Assembly (NCBI GenBank): GCA_006218045.1
Contig: VBWB01000016.1
Location: 1 to 64,000, forward strand
Origin: Stygiobacter sp.
GTDB taxonomy: Bacteria; Pseudomonadota; Alphaproteobacteria; Rhodospirillales; Magnetospirillaceae
Direction: 5' to 3'
Length of the DNA: 64,000 nucleotides
Part shown: piece by piece, positions 8,239 to 16,845 of the stretch
How positions within the stretch are numbered: the first letter of the stretch is position 1
Layout of the letters: each line of letters begins with the position of its first letter
The notes under the pieces: generated by a model
Told to the model about the DNA's origin: nothing
What the model saw: only the letters and a program-made list of their open reading frames with translations
Database searches by the model: none
Position numbers and translations under genes: made by a program

Positions 8239-8654
8239 GCTCCCTGTTCACCACCGCCCAAGGCGTCGATGATGCGGCATTCCGCCACCCGGGTGCAGCC
8301 GCAATGGACGATGCGCTGCAACTCGTCGTGCAAACGGCTCAGTTGGGCGATCTTGCCGCGGATTTCCGCCAGATTTTCCGCCGCCAGCCGCTCGGCGTCG
8401 GCGCAAGGCTGTTCCGGGTGTTGGGCCAGACGCAACAAGGCGCGGATCTGGTCGATGGAAAAGCCCAGGTCGCGGCCCTTGCGGATAAAGGCCAGCCGCC
8501 CGGCGGCAGCCTCGTCGTATTGGCGATAGCCGGCGGCGCTGCGGGCCGGTTCCGCCATCAGGCCGATGCGTTCGTAATACCGGATGGTTTCGATGTTGAC
8601 GCCGCTGGCCTTGGCCAGGGCGCCGATGGCCATGCCGCGTTTCCCGTCGCTCAT
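8235..8654 (-). CDS. MerR-family heavy-metal-responsive regulator
   Basis: A 139-residue MerR protein. The N-terminal winged helix-turn-helix is clear (MAIGALAKASGVNIETIRYY), followed by the long dimer helix. Cysteines at 84, 118, 120 and 126, with the C-terminal CRIIDAL ending, match the thiol-rich metal site of ZntR/CadR/PbrR-type members that respond to Zn, Cd, Pb or Hg. It is divergent from a cation efflux gene, and a MerR operator lies between them. It should repress, and on metal binding untwist, that promoter. Confidence 0.88.
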   Translation of the reverse strand: MSDGKRGMAIGALAKASGVNIETIRYYERIGLMAEPARSAAGYRQYDEAAAGRLAFIRKGRDLGFSIDQIRALLRLAQHPEQPCADAERLAAENLAEIRGKIAQLSRLHDELQRIVHCGCTRVAECRIIDALGGGEQGA

Positions 8655-8660
8655 GAAGGC

Positions 8661-8691
8661 TTGACCCTGTAGTCGCTACAGGGTTCATGCT
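8661..8691 (+). promoter_or_regulatory. MerR-type promoter/operator of the CDF gene
   Basis: TTGACC (8661-8666) and CATGCT (8686-8691) are separated by 19 bp, the lengthened spacer typical of MerR-activated promoters. The spacer overlaps a perfect 9+9-bp inverted repeat (ACCCTGTAG / CTACAGGGT, 8664-8684, 3-bp centre). The promoter reads towards the efflux gene 34 bp away. Confidence 0.85.
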
Positions 8692-8724
8692 AGCAGCATC
8701 GACGACGAAAACGGAGCATTTCCC

Positions 8725-9351
8725 ATGTCGGCCTGTTGCAGCGGCGGCTGCGCCTCGTCAACCACGGTGGTGGTGGATGGGCGCTATCGCCGTATCCTGA
8801 TGGTGGCTTTCGCCATCAATCTGACCATGTTTTTCGTCGAGGTCATTTCCGGCTGGCTGGCCCGCTCCACCGCCTTGCAGGCCGATGCCCTGGACTTCTT
8901 CGGCGATGCCGCCAATTACGGCATCAGCCTGTTCGTGCTGGGATCGGGATTGCGGGTCCGCGCCGGCGCCGCCTTGTTCAAGGGCGGGACCATGGCCCTG
9001 TTCGGGCTATGGGTGATGGGCGGCACCGCCTGGCACGCCTGGTCGGGCACCCTGCCCCGGGCGGAGATCATGGGCGGCATCGGCCTCTTGGCCCTGGCCG
9101 CCAACGGCAGCGTCACCGCCCTGCTTTACGCCTATCGCCAGGGCGACGCCAACATGCGCTCGGTGTGGCTGTGCTCGCGCAATGATTCCATCGCCAACAT
9201 CGCCGTCATCATCGCCGCCAGCGGTGTTTTTCTCACCACCACCCATTGGCCCGACATCGCCGTCGCCGCCATCATCGCCGGCCTCAATCTCAGCGGCGCC
9301 TTCCAGGTGATCCGCCGGGCGCGGCAGGAATGGCGGCAAGCGACCGCCTGA
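8725..9351 (+). CDS. Short CDF-family cation efflux protein
   Basis: A 208-residue inner-membrane protein with about six hydrophobic segments, homologous to cation diffusion facilitators. It lacks the usual C-terminal cytoplasmic metallochaperone-like domain (the typical family length is ~300). The N-terminus has a cysteine cluster (Cys4, Cys5, Cys9). In TM2 the metal site is D57xxxD61. In TM5 the usual HxxxD is C150xxxD154. Those changes and the thiol-type MerR partner suggest a soft or thiophilic metal such as Cd, Pb or Hg, though zinc is not excluded. Confidence 0.85.
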   Translation: MSACCSGGCASSTTVVVDGRYRRILMVAFAINLTMFFVEVISGWLARSTALQADALDFFGDAANYGISLFVLGSGLRVRAGAALFKGGTMALFGLWVMGGTAWHAWSGTLPRAEIMGGIGLLALAANGSVTALLYAYRQGDANMRSVWLCSRNDSIANIAVIIAASGVFLTTTHWPDIAVAAIIAGLNLSGAFQVIRRARQEWRQATA

Positions 9352-10065
9352 TCACTTGAGGAAGAACTGCACCGGCACCAGCAGGTCGATGCGCTCGCCG
9401 CTGATCTCGGGCGGCGGCGGCGGCAGCGGCTGTGCCCGCTGCAACAGGTCCAGGGTTTCCTGGTCCAGGCTGTCATGGCCCGAGCCCTGGTGCAGCCGCT
9501 GGACCAGCACCTTGCCCTGGCGGTCGATGGTGAAGGCGACATGGCTGACCCCTTGCTGGCGGCGTAATTGGGCGGCGCGGGGATAGCGCTTGTGCTTTTC
9601 CAGATGGGCCAGCAGCGCCCCTTGCCAGGTGGGCAGGACGGTGGATTGCGGCGTGACCGATGCTGGCCCCTGGGCCGGGGCGGCGGCGGTGGGTGCTGTC
9701 GGTGCCGCGACGGATGGCGGCGGCACGCTTTCCGGCGCCGCCGGCTGGGGCTCGGCGGGTTTTTCCGGGGTGGTGTTGACGGCGAGTTCCGCTTTTTTCG
9801 GTGTGGGCGGCTTGGGCCGGCGCTCGACCTTTTGCGGTTTGGGCGGTTCCGGCTGTTTCGGCTTCACCTGCGGCGGCTGATCAGCGGGCGGGGCCGGCGG
9901 CGCCACCGGCAACGGTGCCAGATCGATCATCAGTGCCGCCGGTGGTGGCGATGCCGGGGCGGACTGGGTGGCCCAGGCCAAGGTGGCGGCGATCAGGCCG
10001 CCATGGACGGCCAGAACCACCGTCAGCGCCCCACCCCACCGGGTCAAGGATCGATCGTCGGTCAT
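9352..10065 (-). CDS. tonB: TonB energy-transducing protein
   Basis: A 237-residue TonB-family protein. One N-terminal membrane anchor spans about 12-32. A long Pro/Lys/Glu-rich periplasmic spacer follows (about 40-150), then a C-terminal TonB domain containing the RYPRAAQLRRQQG segment and the GHDSLDQETLDLLQRAQPLP segment. It passes proton-motive energy from ExbBD to outer-membrane receptors. It overlaps exbD by 4 bp and is the last gene of the iron-uptake block, so it is probably dedicated to the receptor at 13312-15720. Confidence 0.92.
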   Translation of the reverse strand: MTDDRSLTRWGGALTVVLAVHGGLIAATLAWATQSAPASPPPAALMIDLAPLPVAPPAPPADQPPQVKPKQPEPPKPQKVERRPKPPTPKKAELAVNTTPEKPAEPQPAAPESVPPPSVAAPTAPTAAAPAQGPASVTPQSTVLPTWQGALLAHLEKHKRYPRAAQLRRQQGVSHVAFTIDRQGKVLVQRLHQGSGHDSLDQETLDLLQRAQPLPPPPPEISGERIDLLVPVQFFLK

Positions 10066-10481
10066 GGGGCCGCCTCCAGTCCGACCAGGGCCACTTTCAG
10101 ATAATTGGCGGCGCGCAGCCGGTCCATCACCCCCATAAGCGTGCCGTAATCGACGCTGCGATCGGCGCGCAGGAAAATGCGGGCGTCCTTGTCGCCCTTG
10201 GCGGCAGCGTCCAGGCGGGCCGGCAAGGCGTCGGCGGTGACGGCGTCGTTGCCCACCGCCAGCGAGCCGTCAGCCCTGACGGTGACGAAGACCGGCTGCT
10301 CCGGCTTGGGCAAGGATTGTGCTGACGAATCGGGCAGATCGACGGGCACATCGACGGTGGCCAACGGTGCCGCGACCATGAAGATGATCAGCAGCACCAG
10401 GATGACGTCGATAAACGGAGTGACGTTGATCTCGTGGGTTTCGGCGATGTCGTCGCCGCCATGGTCAAGTTTGACCGCCAT
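10062..10481 (-). CDS. exbD: ExbD, TonB-complex proton channel subunit
   Basis: A 139-residue ExbD. A short cytoplasmic N-terminus (HEINVTPFIDVILVLLIIFM) contains the family NVTPFIDV motif with the conserved membrane aspartate. A periplasmic domain of about 95 residues follows. It works with ExbB as the proton-driven motor for TonB. The stop overlaps the tonB start by 4 bp and the start lies 5 bp after the exbB stop, so the three genes are translationally coupled. Confidence 0.93.
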   Translation of the reverse strand: MAVKLDHGGDDIAETHEINVTPFIDVILVLLIIFMVAAPLATVDVPVDLPDSSAQSLPKPEQPVFVTVRADGSLAVGNDAVTADALPARLDAAAKGDKDARIFLRADRSVDYGTLMGVMDRLRAANYLKVALVGLEAAP

Positions 10482-10486
10482 GCCGG

Positions 10487-11203
10487 TTACTCCGCCGCCG
10501 GCGCGCGCGGTGGGATGCGGTGATCGAGGTCACGGCTGACCAGCCGCAGCACTTCCGCCGCCGCATCGCCGATCAGCAGGCGCGACCCGGCGAAGATACG
10601 GGCGAAGGCGTTATAGACCACCACCGCCGGAATGGCCGCCACCAGCCCCAGGGCGGTGGCCAGCAAGGCCTCGGCGATGCCCGGCGCCACCACCGCCAGA
10701 TTGGTGGTCTGCGCCTTGGAGATGCCGATGAAGGCATTCATGATCCCCCATACCGTGCCGAACAGGCCGCCGAACGGCGCCACCGCGCCGATGGACGCCA
10801 AAATACCGGTGCCGGCGGTCAGTCGCCGGGCCGCCGCCGCCTCGATACGCTCCAGCCGCGAGGCCACCCGCTCCTTCAGCCCCTCGCCGGGCACGGCAGC
10901 GGACAGGTGGGTTTCCAGGGCCGCCGCCCGTACCAATTGGGCGATGGGGCCGGGCTGGCCGTCCAGACGCTCGACCGCCTGGGCCAAGCCTCGGCAGTGT
11001 TGCAGATGGTCCAGGTGCAGCCGTGTCAGCCGGCGACCGGCACGGACTTCCCAGGCCTTGACCAGCAACACCGTCCAGGTCAGCACCGAAGCCAGGAAAA
11101 GCCCGACCATCACCGTCTGCACCACCGGATCGGCGCCCAAAAACATGGCCCAGGGCGACAGATCGTGGGGCAACGGCACGGCAAGGGGATGGGTCTCGTT
11201 CAT
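10487..11203 (-). CDS. exbB: ExbB, TonB-complex proton channel subunit
   Basis: A 238-residue MotA/TolQ/ExbB-family protein with three membrane spans: one near residues 30-50 and two in the C-terminal half around GTVWGIMNAFIGI and the following EALLATALGLVAAIPAVVVY. The ATG at 11203 gives the usual ExbB length. The open frame continues upstream only as an artefact inside the PepSY gene. The start is 4 bp after the preceding stop, which makes it part of the iron-uptake operon. Confidence 0.93.
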   Translation of the reverse strand: MNETHPLAVPLPHDLSPWAMFLGADPVVQTVMVGLFLASVLTWTVLLVKAWEVRAGRRLTRLHLDHLQHCRGLAQAVERLDGQPGPIAQLVRAAALETHLSAAVPGEGLKERVASRLERIEAAAARRLTAGTGILASIGAVAPFGGLFGTVWGIMNAFIGISKAQTTNLAVVAPGIAEALLATALGLVAAIPAVVVYNAFARIFAGSRLLIGDAAAEVLRLVSRDLDHRIPPRAPAAE

Positions 11204-11207
11204 GACT

Positions 11208-12755
11208 TCAAACCTTTTTGGCATTATGGGCGGCGGACCAGACGCTGTCGGCGGGACCATGGGCAGCGCGGGCCGCCGTTTTCCTGGCCAGCACCGCCAA
11301 CACGACGGCGCCGCAGGCGGCGACAACGTCGATACCGGGCACGGCACTGCGCCACAACAGCAGCGACGACAGCGGGATGGCGGCGGTGCACAGGGCGGCC
11401 AGCCCCAGCAATGGTGCCGCCGCGCGGGCGGCGCCGTGACGCAGGGCGATGAACAGCGCCAGGACGAAGATGATGTAATAAATCCCCCGGCTCCAGCCGT
11501 TGACGTCGATGAACACGCCTTGCAGCCACCGGGCGGCGACGATGGCCGCCGACAGACCGGCGACGCATCCCAGGCAGATGCCGACGGTGAGCGCCGCCAT
11601 GGTGCGGCTGGATCGGCTTTGCCCCGGACATTCATCTCCACCCCGTTGCCGCCGCCGCCGGCTTTCGATCCACAACAGATTGCCGGAATAGAACAAAAAC
11701 GCCCCGGCCAGCCCGAGGGCGAAATAGCCCCAGCGCACGGTGTCGCCACCGAAACTGCCGAAATGCAGGGCAAAGAACGACGACACCACGCTGGCCCAGA
11801 CGCCTTGCTGGCCGGGCAGATATTCGGTGCCGATGACCGAACCGCTGACGGCGCCCAGCAGCAGGAAGCCGTGGCCGCGCACCAGATAGCGCGGGTCTTC
11901 GCCGCTCACCCGCACCGTCGCCGCCTTGGTGCCGAAATCGCGGTATTGCAGGCTGGTGGGGCGGAAGCCGGGGGCGACGACGGCGACGTGGGCCAGGAGG
12001 ACGTCCACCCCCAGCGGGACGGCGGTGCTCTTGTCGCCGGCGAAGGGCGCGGGTGGGTTGCTGGCGCGCATCACCGTACGCATCTGGCCCTTGTACACCG
12101 CCTCGTTCAGGCTGTCGTACAACAGGTCGTGCCAGCCGAACACCACCGCCGACAAGGCCATGACCAGATGGAACGGCAGGCTGAACAGGCCGACCAGATT
12201 ATGGGCGTCCAGCCACAGGCGTTTGAGGTTATGGCCCAGGCGCAGGGCGAACAGATCCTTGATCAGGGACGGCAGCAGGATGATCAGTCCCGACACCAGG
12301 GCGACGGTGTAAAGCCCGGCGGCCAGGCCGGTGACCATGGTCCCGGTTTCCACATCCAGCGGCAGACCGCCGGTGCGATGGATGACGTCGACCAACCAAT
12401 CCAAACCGGCCGAGCGGGTCTGACCGATGGCAATGGAACCGTCGGCGTCCGGGGCGGCGATGAAAGGCGAATCGTCGCGGCGGGTCTTTTGCCACGACAG
12501 CCGCAGCGGCCCTTCCAGGTGAAGGGTGAACTCCTTGGCGGTTTCCGGGCGTTGGGCAAGGGTACGGGCGATCAATTGGTCCCCTGACAGCACCGCCGGC
12601 GCCGGGGCCAGCACCGCCGGCTCGGCCCAGCGCAGCAGCGGCGCCTTGAACATGGTCAACGCCCCGGCATAGAAGGCGACGAACAGCAAAAGCCCGGTGG
12701 TGATGCCGGTCCAGGTATGGACCGCCTTGTAGGTACGGATGATATCGCTACGCAT
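11208..12755 (-). CDS. PepSY-associated membrane protein, probable ferric-siderophore reductase
   Basis: A 515-residue inner-membrane protein of the PepSY_TM family. It opens with the characteristic YKAVHTWTGITTGLLLF first span (the histidine is a likely haem or metal ligand). It has further spans around 145-165 and 190-215 (with HNLVGLFSLPFHLVMALS), and a C-terminal four-span extension. Family members encoded next to TonB receptors reduce ferric siderophores in the periplasm or inner membrane. Here it sits between the small DUF3649 protein and exbB, so iron release is the likely role. Confidence 0.8.
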   Translation of the reverse strand: MRSDIIRTYKAVHTWTGITTGLLLFVAFYAGALTMFKAPLLRWAEPAVLAPAPAVLSGDQLIARTLAQRPETAKEFTLHLEGPLRLSWQKTRRDDSPFIAAPDADGSIAIGQTRSAGLDWLVDVIHRTGGLPLDVETGTMVTGLAAGLYTVALVSGLIILLPSLIKDLFALRLGHNLKRLWLDAHNLVGLFSLPFHLVMALSAVVFGWHDLLYDSLNEAVYKGQMRTVMRASNPPAPFAGDKSTAVPLGVDVLLAHVAVVAPGFRPTSLQYRDFGTKAATVRVSGEDPRYLVRGHGFLLLGAVSGSVIGTEYLPGQQGVWASVVSSFFALHFGSFGGDTVRWGYFALGLAGAFLFYSGNLLWIESRRRRQRGGDECPGQSRSSRTMAALTVGICLGCVAGLSAAIVAARWLQGVFIDVNGWSRGIYYIIFVLALFIALRHGAARAAAPLLGLAALCTAAIPLSSLLLWRSAVPGIDVVAACGAVVLAVLARKTAARAAHGPADSVWSAAHNAKKV

Positions 12756-12764
12756 GATCAGCCC

Positions 12765-13040
12765 TCACCCCAGCCACGAACGGGTCAGGACCAGGGCGAT
12801 CCAGGCGCAGACATTGGCCCCGCCCAGCCAGGCCCAGGCGTGACAGCCGCTGGGAAACAGAAACACCAGCGACACCGCGCTCAGCCACAGCGGCGCCACC
12901 ATCCACATGATCAACTGGTATTTGTTGACGGCATTGATGCCGCCCGGCCCGGCCCAGGCGAACAGCCCGGCCAAGGCCAGGGCCAGGGTGAAACCGGCGA
13001 CGATGCCGGCCAGGGATTTGCTCCACCAATCGGTTTTCAC
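12765..13040 (-). CDS. DUF3649-type small membrane protein of iron-uptake operons
   Basis: A 91-residue inner-membrane protein with three hydrophobic segments, starting at a GTG that overlaps the previous stop (GTGA). The opening KSLAGIVAGFTLALALAGLF resembles the DUF3649 'iron uptake protein' family, found next to PepSY_TM proteins and siderophore receptors. Its biochemical role is unknown; it may be a partner of the PepSY reductase. The family name is from memory of the operon pattern and sequence feel. Confidence 0.65.
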   Translation of the reverse strand: MKTDWWSKSLAGIVAGFTLALALAGLFAWAGPGGINAVNKYQLIMWMVAPLWLSAVSLVFLFPSGCHAWAWLGGANVCAWIALVLTRSWLG

Positions 13041-13312
13041 CCCCGCTCCCTCCGCACGGCCACAGCCAAGACGGGAAACGCCACCGCCAGCGCCATGGCC
13101 AGCGTGAGCACGGCGAACAAGGCGGTGATCGGATGCCAGATGCCGCACCACGACAGCCAGGCCGCCAACAGCAGGGTCAGCCCCCAGCCGCGGCTGGCCC
13201 GCGCCGGCAAGGGCCGCGCCAGCACAAGCTGACGCGGCGCCCCCAGATACAGGCAACCGATTCCGGCCAAGATGGCGGCCAGGGCCAGCACGGTGATCGC
13301 CATCTCCGCCAT
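13037..13312 (-). CDS. DUF3325-type small membrane protein of iron-uptake operons
   Basis: A 91-residue, very hydrophobic protein with three predicted spans. Its ATG overlaps the receptor stop (ATGA) and its stop overlaps the next start, so it is translated as part of the operon. Position and length match the DUF3325 proteins that accompany DUF3649 and PepSY_TM genes in siderophore operons. No catalytic residues are visible. A short acidic MAEMAIT start is followed directly by the first span. Confidence 0.6.
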   Translation of the reverse strand: MAEMAITVLALAAILAGIGCLYLGAPRQLVLARPLPARASRGWGLTLLLAAWLSWCGIWHPITALFAVLTLAMALAVAFPVLAVAVRRERG

Positions 13313-15720
13313 CAGAAGGTCACGCTGGTGGCCAGCATGAAGGTGCGCGGCTCGCTCAGGGTGATCATGCCGTCCGAGAACGACGACGCCCAATAATCGG
13401 TGTCGAAGATATTGGTGGCATAGGCCCGCACGGTCAGGTCGGTGCCGCGCACATCCATGGTGTAGCGGGCGCCGATATCGAAACGCCACCACTCGGGGAC
13501 AGTCAGGGTGTTGGTGGAATTGGCGTATTGCTGGCCGGTATAGACGGCGCGGCCCTCGACGGTCAGCCCGGCCAGCATGGGGATATCCCATTCCAGCCCC
13601 AGATTGCCACGCCAATTGGGCACGCCATAGGCCTCCTTGCCGATCAGCGTGGCGGTAGCGTGCTTGATCAGCTTGCTGTCGATATAGCTGATACCGCCCA
13701 GCGCCCGCAGACCGGGCACCACTTCACCGAAGATGTTCCATTCGACGCCGCGATTGCGCTGCTGGCCTTCCATGTAGACGGTGCCCACATTGCTCATGCT
13801 GTTCTTCTTGATCTCGAACAGAGCCAGGGTGTTGGTCATCTTGCCGGCTTCCCACTTGACGCCGGTTTCCAGCTGCTTGCTGACGAAGGGGGCGAAGGTG
13901 GCGCCGTAATTGGAGGCGCCGATATTGGTCACCGTCTGCCCCTTGATCAGCCCCTCGATGTAATTGGCATAGACCGACACGTCCTCGACCGGCTTGACCA
14001 CCACGCCCAGGGCCGGGGTGAAGGCGAAGGAATTGTAATTGGCGGTCTGCACGCCGCCTGAATTATAGGTGGTACTGTCCACCTCCTGGCGGCGGATGCC
14101 CAAGGTGGTCTGCACCTTGTCGCCCATGAACGACAGGGTATCGGCCAGGGCGACACTGCTGAGCGTCGTCTTGTCGGTGGTGTAGGGCTCGCCGGCCACC
14201 GCCGCCAGCCGGGCGACGCTGGGGTTGTAGAGGTTCGAGGGGAAGGTCACCAGATTGTAGATTTCACCCTTGGACTGATCCAGCCGGCTCATGCCCAGGA
14301 CCACCTGATGGCCGACATCACCGGTCTGGAAGGTGCTGCGCAGACCGGCTTCACTGGACATGGTATCAAGGAAGTCGCGGCGATAGACGGTCCGACCGGT
14401 GAAGCTGCCGCTGCTGGTGATGGACAAAGCGTGGGTCGAAGTGATGAAGCCGCTTTGCCGATGATCAAGCAGGCCGAACGAGGCGTAAGCGGTCAGGTTG
14501 TCGTTGAAATCGTACTCGCCGCGCAGCAGACCGGCATTGAATTCCTGCTGACCATAGATGCCGCGAAACATGTTGCTGTCGGAATCGGGCGGATCGGGCA
14601 GCGCGGTCAGATTGCTGACCTGGGCATTGAAGGGCTGGCCGTTCTCGAACAGTTCGCGGTTCAGATAACCGTCGAAGGACAGGCGCAGATTGTCGCCGCG
14701 ATAATCCAGGGCCAAGGCCGCCAGATTGCTTTCCTTTTCCTGACCATCGACGCCGGTCTCGCCGTCGCGGTGCACGGCATTGACACGGGCGCCGAACTGG
14801 TTGTCGGCGCCGAACCGGCGCCCGGCATCCACATGACCGCCGAATTGCGCCCCCGAGGTATAATCGGCGGTGATGGTGGTTTGCGGTTTGTCACCGGCCC
14901 GCTTGGGGACCAGATTGATCAGACCGCCGACCGAGCCTTGCGGCGCCATACCGGTGAGCAGGGCCGCCGGACCGCGCAAAACCTCGACCCGCTCGACGAA
15001 TTCCATGGGCACATGGCCGCTGGGGGTCAGGCCGAACATGCCGTTCAACGCGGTATCCGAGGCGCTGACGTCGAAGCCGCGGATATTGAACTGCTCCTGC
15101 ACATGACCGCCCGGCGTGGTGAAGCGCACCGAGGCATCGTTTTCCAGCACGTCGGCCAAGGTGCGGGCCTGCTGGTTCTGGATCAATTCGGCGGTGTAGC
15201 TGGTCGAGGTGAACGGGGTGTCCATCACATCGCGGTTGCCCAGGATCCCCAGCTTGGCCCCGCGCGCCACCTGACCACCGGCATAGACCGGGGGAAGAGT
15301 GCCGATATCCGCCTGCGGCGACATCTGCGACGCCCCCGACACCGTCACCGGCGCCAGTTGCATGGCGCCGCCGGCGGCGACCCGTTCGACCACCACCGTG
15401 CGGGCATCGGTGAAGCGCCACGTGGCGCCGGTGCCGTCCAGCAATTGGCGCAGGGCGTCGGCGGCGCTCATGCTGCCCTTGACGCCGGGACTGGCCAAGG
15501 CGCCGACCGCAGCCGCATCGGCGGAAACCTGCAACCCGGCTTGCCGACCGAACAGCGGCAAGGCATCGGCCAGCGGCTGGGCGGAAATATCAAAGCTGCG
15601 CTGCTCCACCGCCGCCACCGGAACCGATGCCGTTTGCGCCAGCGCCGCCGGCACCCAAAGCACTCCGGTCAAGGCGGTGGTCATCATCAACGCCGCAACC
15701 CATTTGCCCCTGCTCACCAT
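13312..15720 (-). CDS. TonB-dependent siderophore receptor with STN signalling domain (FecA type)
   Basis: An 802-residue outer-membrane receptor. Residues 1-29 are the signal peptide (ends AALAQ). Residues ~45-110 form the secretin/TonB short N-terminal (STN) domain, which talks to FecR. A plug domain follows (including LADVLENDASVR and a VLRGPAALLTG segment), then the 22-strand barrel ending in MLATSVTF. The ATG at 15720 has AAAGGA upstream; the frame is open further but the extension is not signal-like. Together with the adjacent FecR and FecI this is a surface-signalling iron receptor. The siderophore cannot be named from sequence. Confidence 0.93.
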   Translation of the reverse strand: MVSRGKWVAALMMTTALTGVLWVPAALAQTASVPVAAVEQRSFDISAQPLADALPLFGRQAGLQVSADAAAVGALASPGVKGSMSAADALRQLLDGTGATWRFTDARTVVVERVAAGGAMQLAPVTVSGASQMSPQADIGTLPPVYAGGQVARGAKLGILGNRDVMDTPFTSTSYTAELIQNQQARTLADVLENDASVRFTTPGGHVQEQFNIRGFDVSASDTALNGMFGLTPSGHVPMEFVERVEVLRGPAALLTGMAPQGSVGGLINLVPKRAGDKPQTTITADYTSGAQFGGHVDAGRRFGADNQFGARVNAVHRDGETGVDGQEKESNLAALALDYRGDNLRLSFDGYLNRELFENGQPFNAQVSNLTALPDPPDSDSNMFRGIYGQQEFNAGLLRGEYDFNDNLTAYASFGLLDHRQSGFITSTHALSITSSGSFTGRTVYRRDFLDTMSSEAGLRSTFQTGDVGHQVVLGMSRLDQSKGEIYNLVTFPSNLYNPSVARLAAVAGEPYTTDKTTLSSVALADTLSFMGDKVQTTLGIRRQEVDSTTYNSGGVQTANYNSFAFTPALGVVVKPVEDVSVYANYIEGLIKGQTVTNIGASNYGATFAPFVSKQLETGVKWEAGKMTNTLALFEIKKNSMSNVGTVYMEGQQRNRGVEWNIFGEVVPGLRALGGISYIDSKLIKHATATLIGKEAYGVPNWRGNLGLEWDIPMLAGLTVEGRAVYTGQQYANSTNTLTVPEWWRFDIGARYTMDVRGTDLTVRAYATNIFDTDYWASSFSDGMITLSEPRTFMLATSVTF

Positions 15721-15795
15721 CGTCGTTCCTTTGCCGCTGCAATCGTGGAGACACAATATGCAAGTGCTTTGCATTCTCATGCCGTTACAGAGGTA

Positions 15796-15819
15796 ACGAT
15801 GACGGATCGGGAGATTTTC
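15796..15819 (-). promoter_or_regulatory. Possible FecI-type (ECF) promoter before the receptor gene
   Basis: On the minus strand GAAAAT is followed after 15 bases by CGT, like the promoters used by iron-starvation sigma factors. It lies in the 124-bp gap between fecR and the receptor. The same gap also contains a 6-bp hairpin (15783-15798) and, nearer the gene, a half-site TGAGAAT reminiscent of Fur boxes. This is a tentative call from weak consensus. Confidence 0.3.
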
Positions 15820-15844
15820 AAAAAAATGTGGCAGGGCGAAAAAA

Positions 15845-16771
15845 TCAGCCGGTGACCAGCACGAACCACGGCGTGACGCGGATGACCGAGCCCCCCAGCG
15901 GGGCAACCAGGGCGGTCAGCGCCGCCTCGGGATCATCGGGGGTGAAAATGCCGGTGATGCGCCGCTCGGCCAAGGCCGAACCATGCAGCATGATGACGCC
16001 CTCATGGTAGCGCCGCAAAGTATCGACCACGTCGGCGATGGTGCGATCCTTGACCACCAATTGCCCTTGTCGCCACGGCGCCACCAACTCGGTGGGGAGA
16101 GTGGAGCGGATGCCATACTGCCCCTGACTGGTATCGATGCTGTCGCCCGGCCTCAAATCCACATGGGTGTCGGCGCGCGAAACCTGGACCACCCCTTGGG
16201 CCACCGCCACCTCGGCACCGGATTGCAGACGCCGCACATTGAAGGCGGTCCCCAGCACCCGGATGGAGCTATCCCCGGCGAATACGGTGAACGGACGGGC
16301 CGGATCGCGTTGGACGTCAAAGAACGCCTCGCCCTGCAACAGGACCACCCGGCGCTGATCCGCCCCCAGGCTCACCGAAACGGCGGAATCGGGCGCCAGC
16401 ATCACCCGAGAGCCATCGGCCAGCGATATCTGCCGCATCGCGCCGGTCGCCGTACGATAATCGGCCTGCCAACGGGCTTGCACCAGCGGGAGAAAGGCCA
16501 ACAGCAGACAGGCGGCCAGGGCGAAAACCGTCACCACCACGGGCTGACGGACGCGGTGCGGCGGCATTGCCGGCTTGGCCGAGGACAACGCCCGGCCGAT
16601 CAGGTCATCGACCCGGTTCAAATCACGCCAAGCCTCGGCATGGGCCGGCGAAGCCTGCACCCATACGCGGAAGCGATCTCGCAACGCCACGTCATCGGGG
16701 GCTTCCTGCATGGCGATCAGCCAGTGCAAAGCCTCCCGGTCGGGGCTGTTGTCCACTCGGTGCGGGCGCAT
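15845..16771 (-). CDS. fecR: FecR-family anti-sigma factor / signal transducer
   Basis: A 308-residue inner-membrane protein. The N-terminal ~65 residues are the cytoplasmic FecR_N (DUF4880-like) sigma-binding part, with ALHWLIAMQEA and the WVQASPAHAEAWR motif. One membrane span lies near 78-98. The periplasmic FecR domain contains RQISLADGSRVMLAPDSAV and the typical GEAFFDVQRDPARPFTV stretch. A C-terminal STN-like domain meets the receptor. It relays receptor occupancy to FecI. GGAG lies six bases before the ATG, and the gene follows fecI by 74 bp. Confidence 0.9.
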   Translation of the reverse strand: MRPHRVDNSPDREALHWLIAMQEAPDDVALRDRFRVWVQASPAHAEAWRDLNRVDDLIGRALSSAKPAMPPHRVRQPVVVTVFALAACLLLAFLPLVQARWQADYRTATGAMRQISLADGSRVMLAPDSAVSVSLGADQRRVVLLQGEAFFDVQRDPARPFTVFAGDSSIRVLGTAFNVRRLQSGAEVAVAQGVVQVSRADTHVDLRPGDSIDTSQGQYGIRSTLPTELVAPWRQGQLVVKDRTIADVVDTLRRYHEGVIMLHGSALAERRITGIFTPDDPEAALTALVAPLGGSVIRVTPWFVLVTG

Positions 16772-16845
16772 GGTTACTCCGTCGGTCCTTCATATGATAT
16801 GACGAAAGCGGGGCGGATGATTTTCAACTTTTTATTCATCCACCG

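Noticed and set aside
10632-12587. A 651-codon plus-strand frame across exbB and the PepSY gene
   Set aside because: The opposite strand encodes recognisable ExbB and PepSY proteins with overlaps to neighbours; this frame is compositionally biased.
15721-15906. Longer start for the TonB receptor at 15906
   Set aside because: The extension precedes the real signal peptide and overlaps the end of fecR; a ribosome site lies before 15720.
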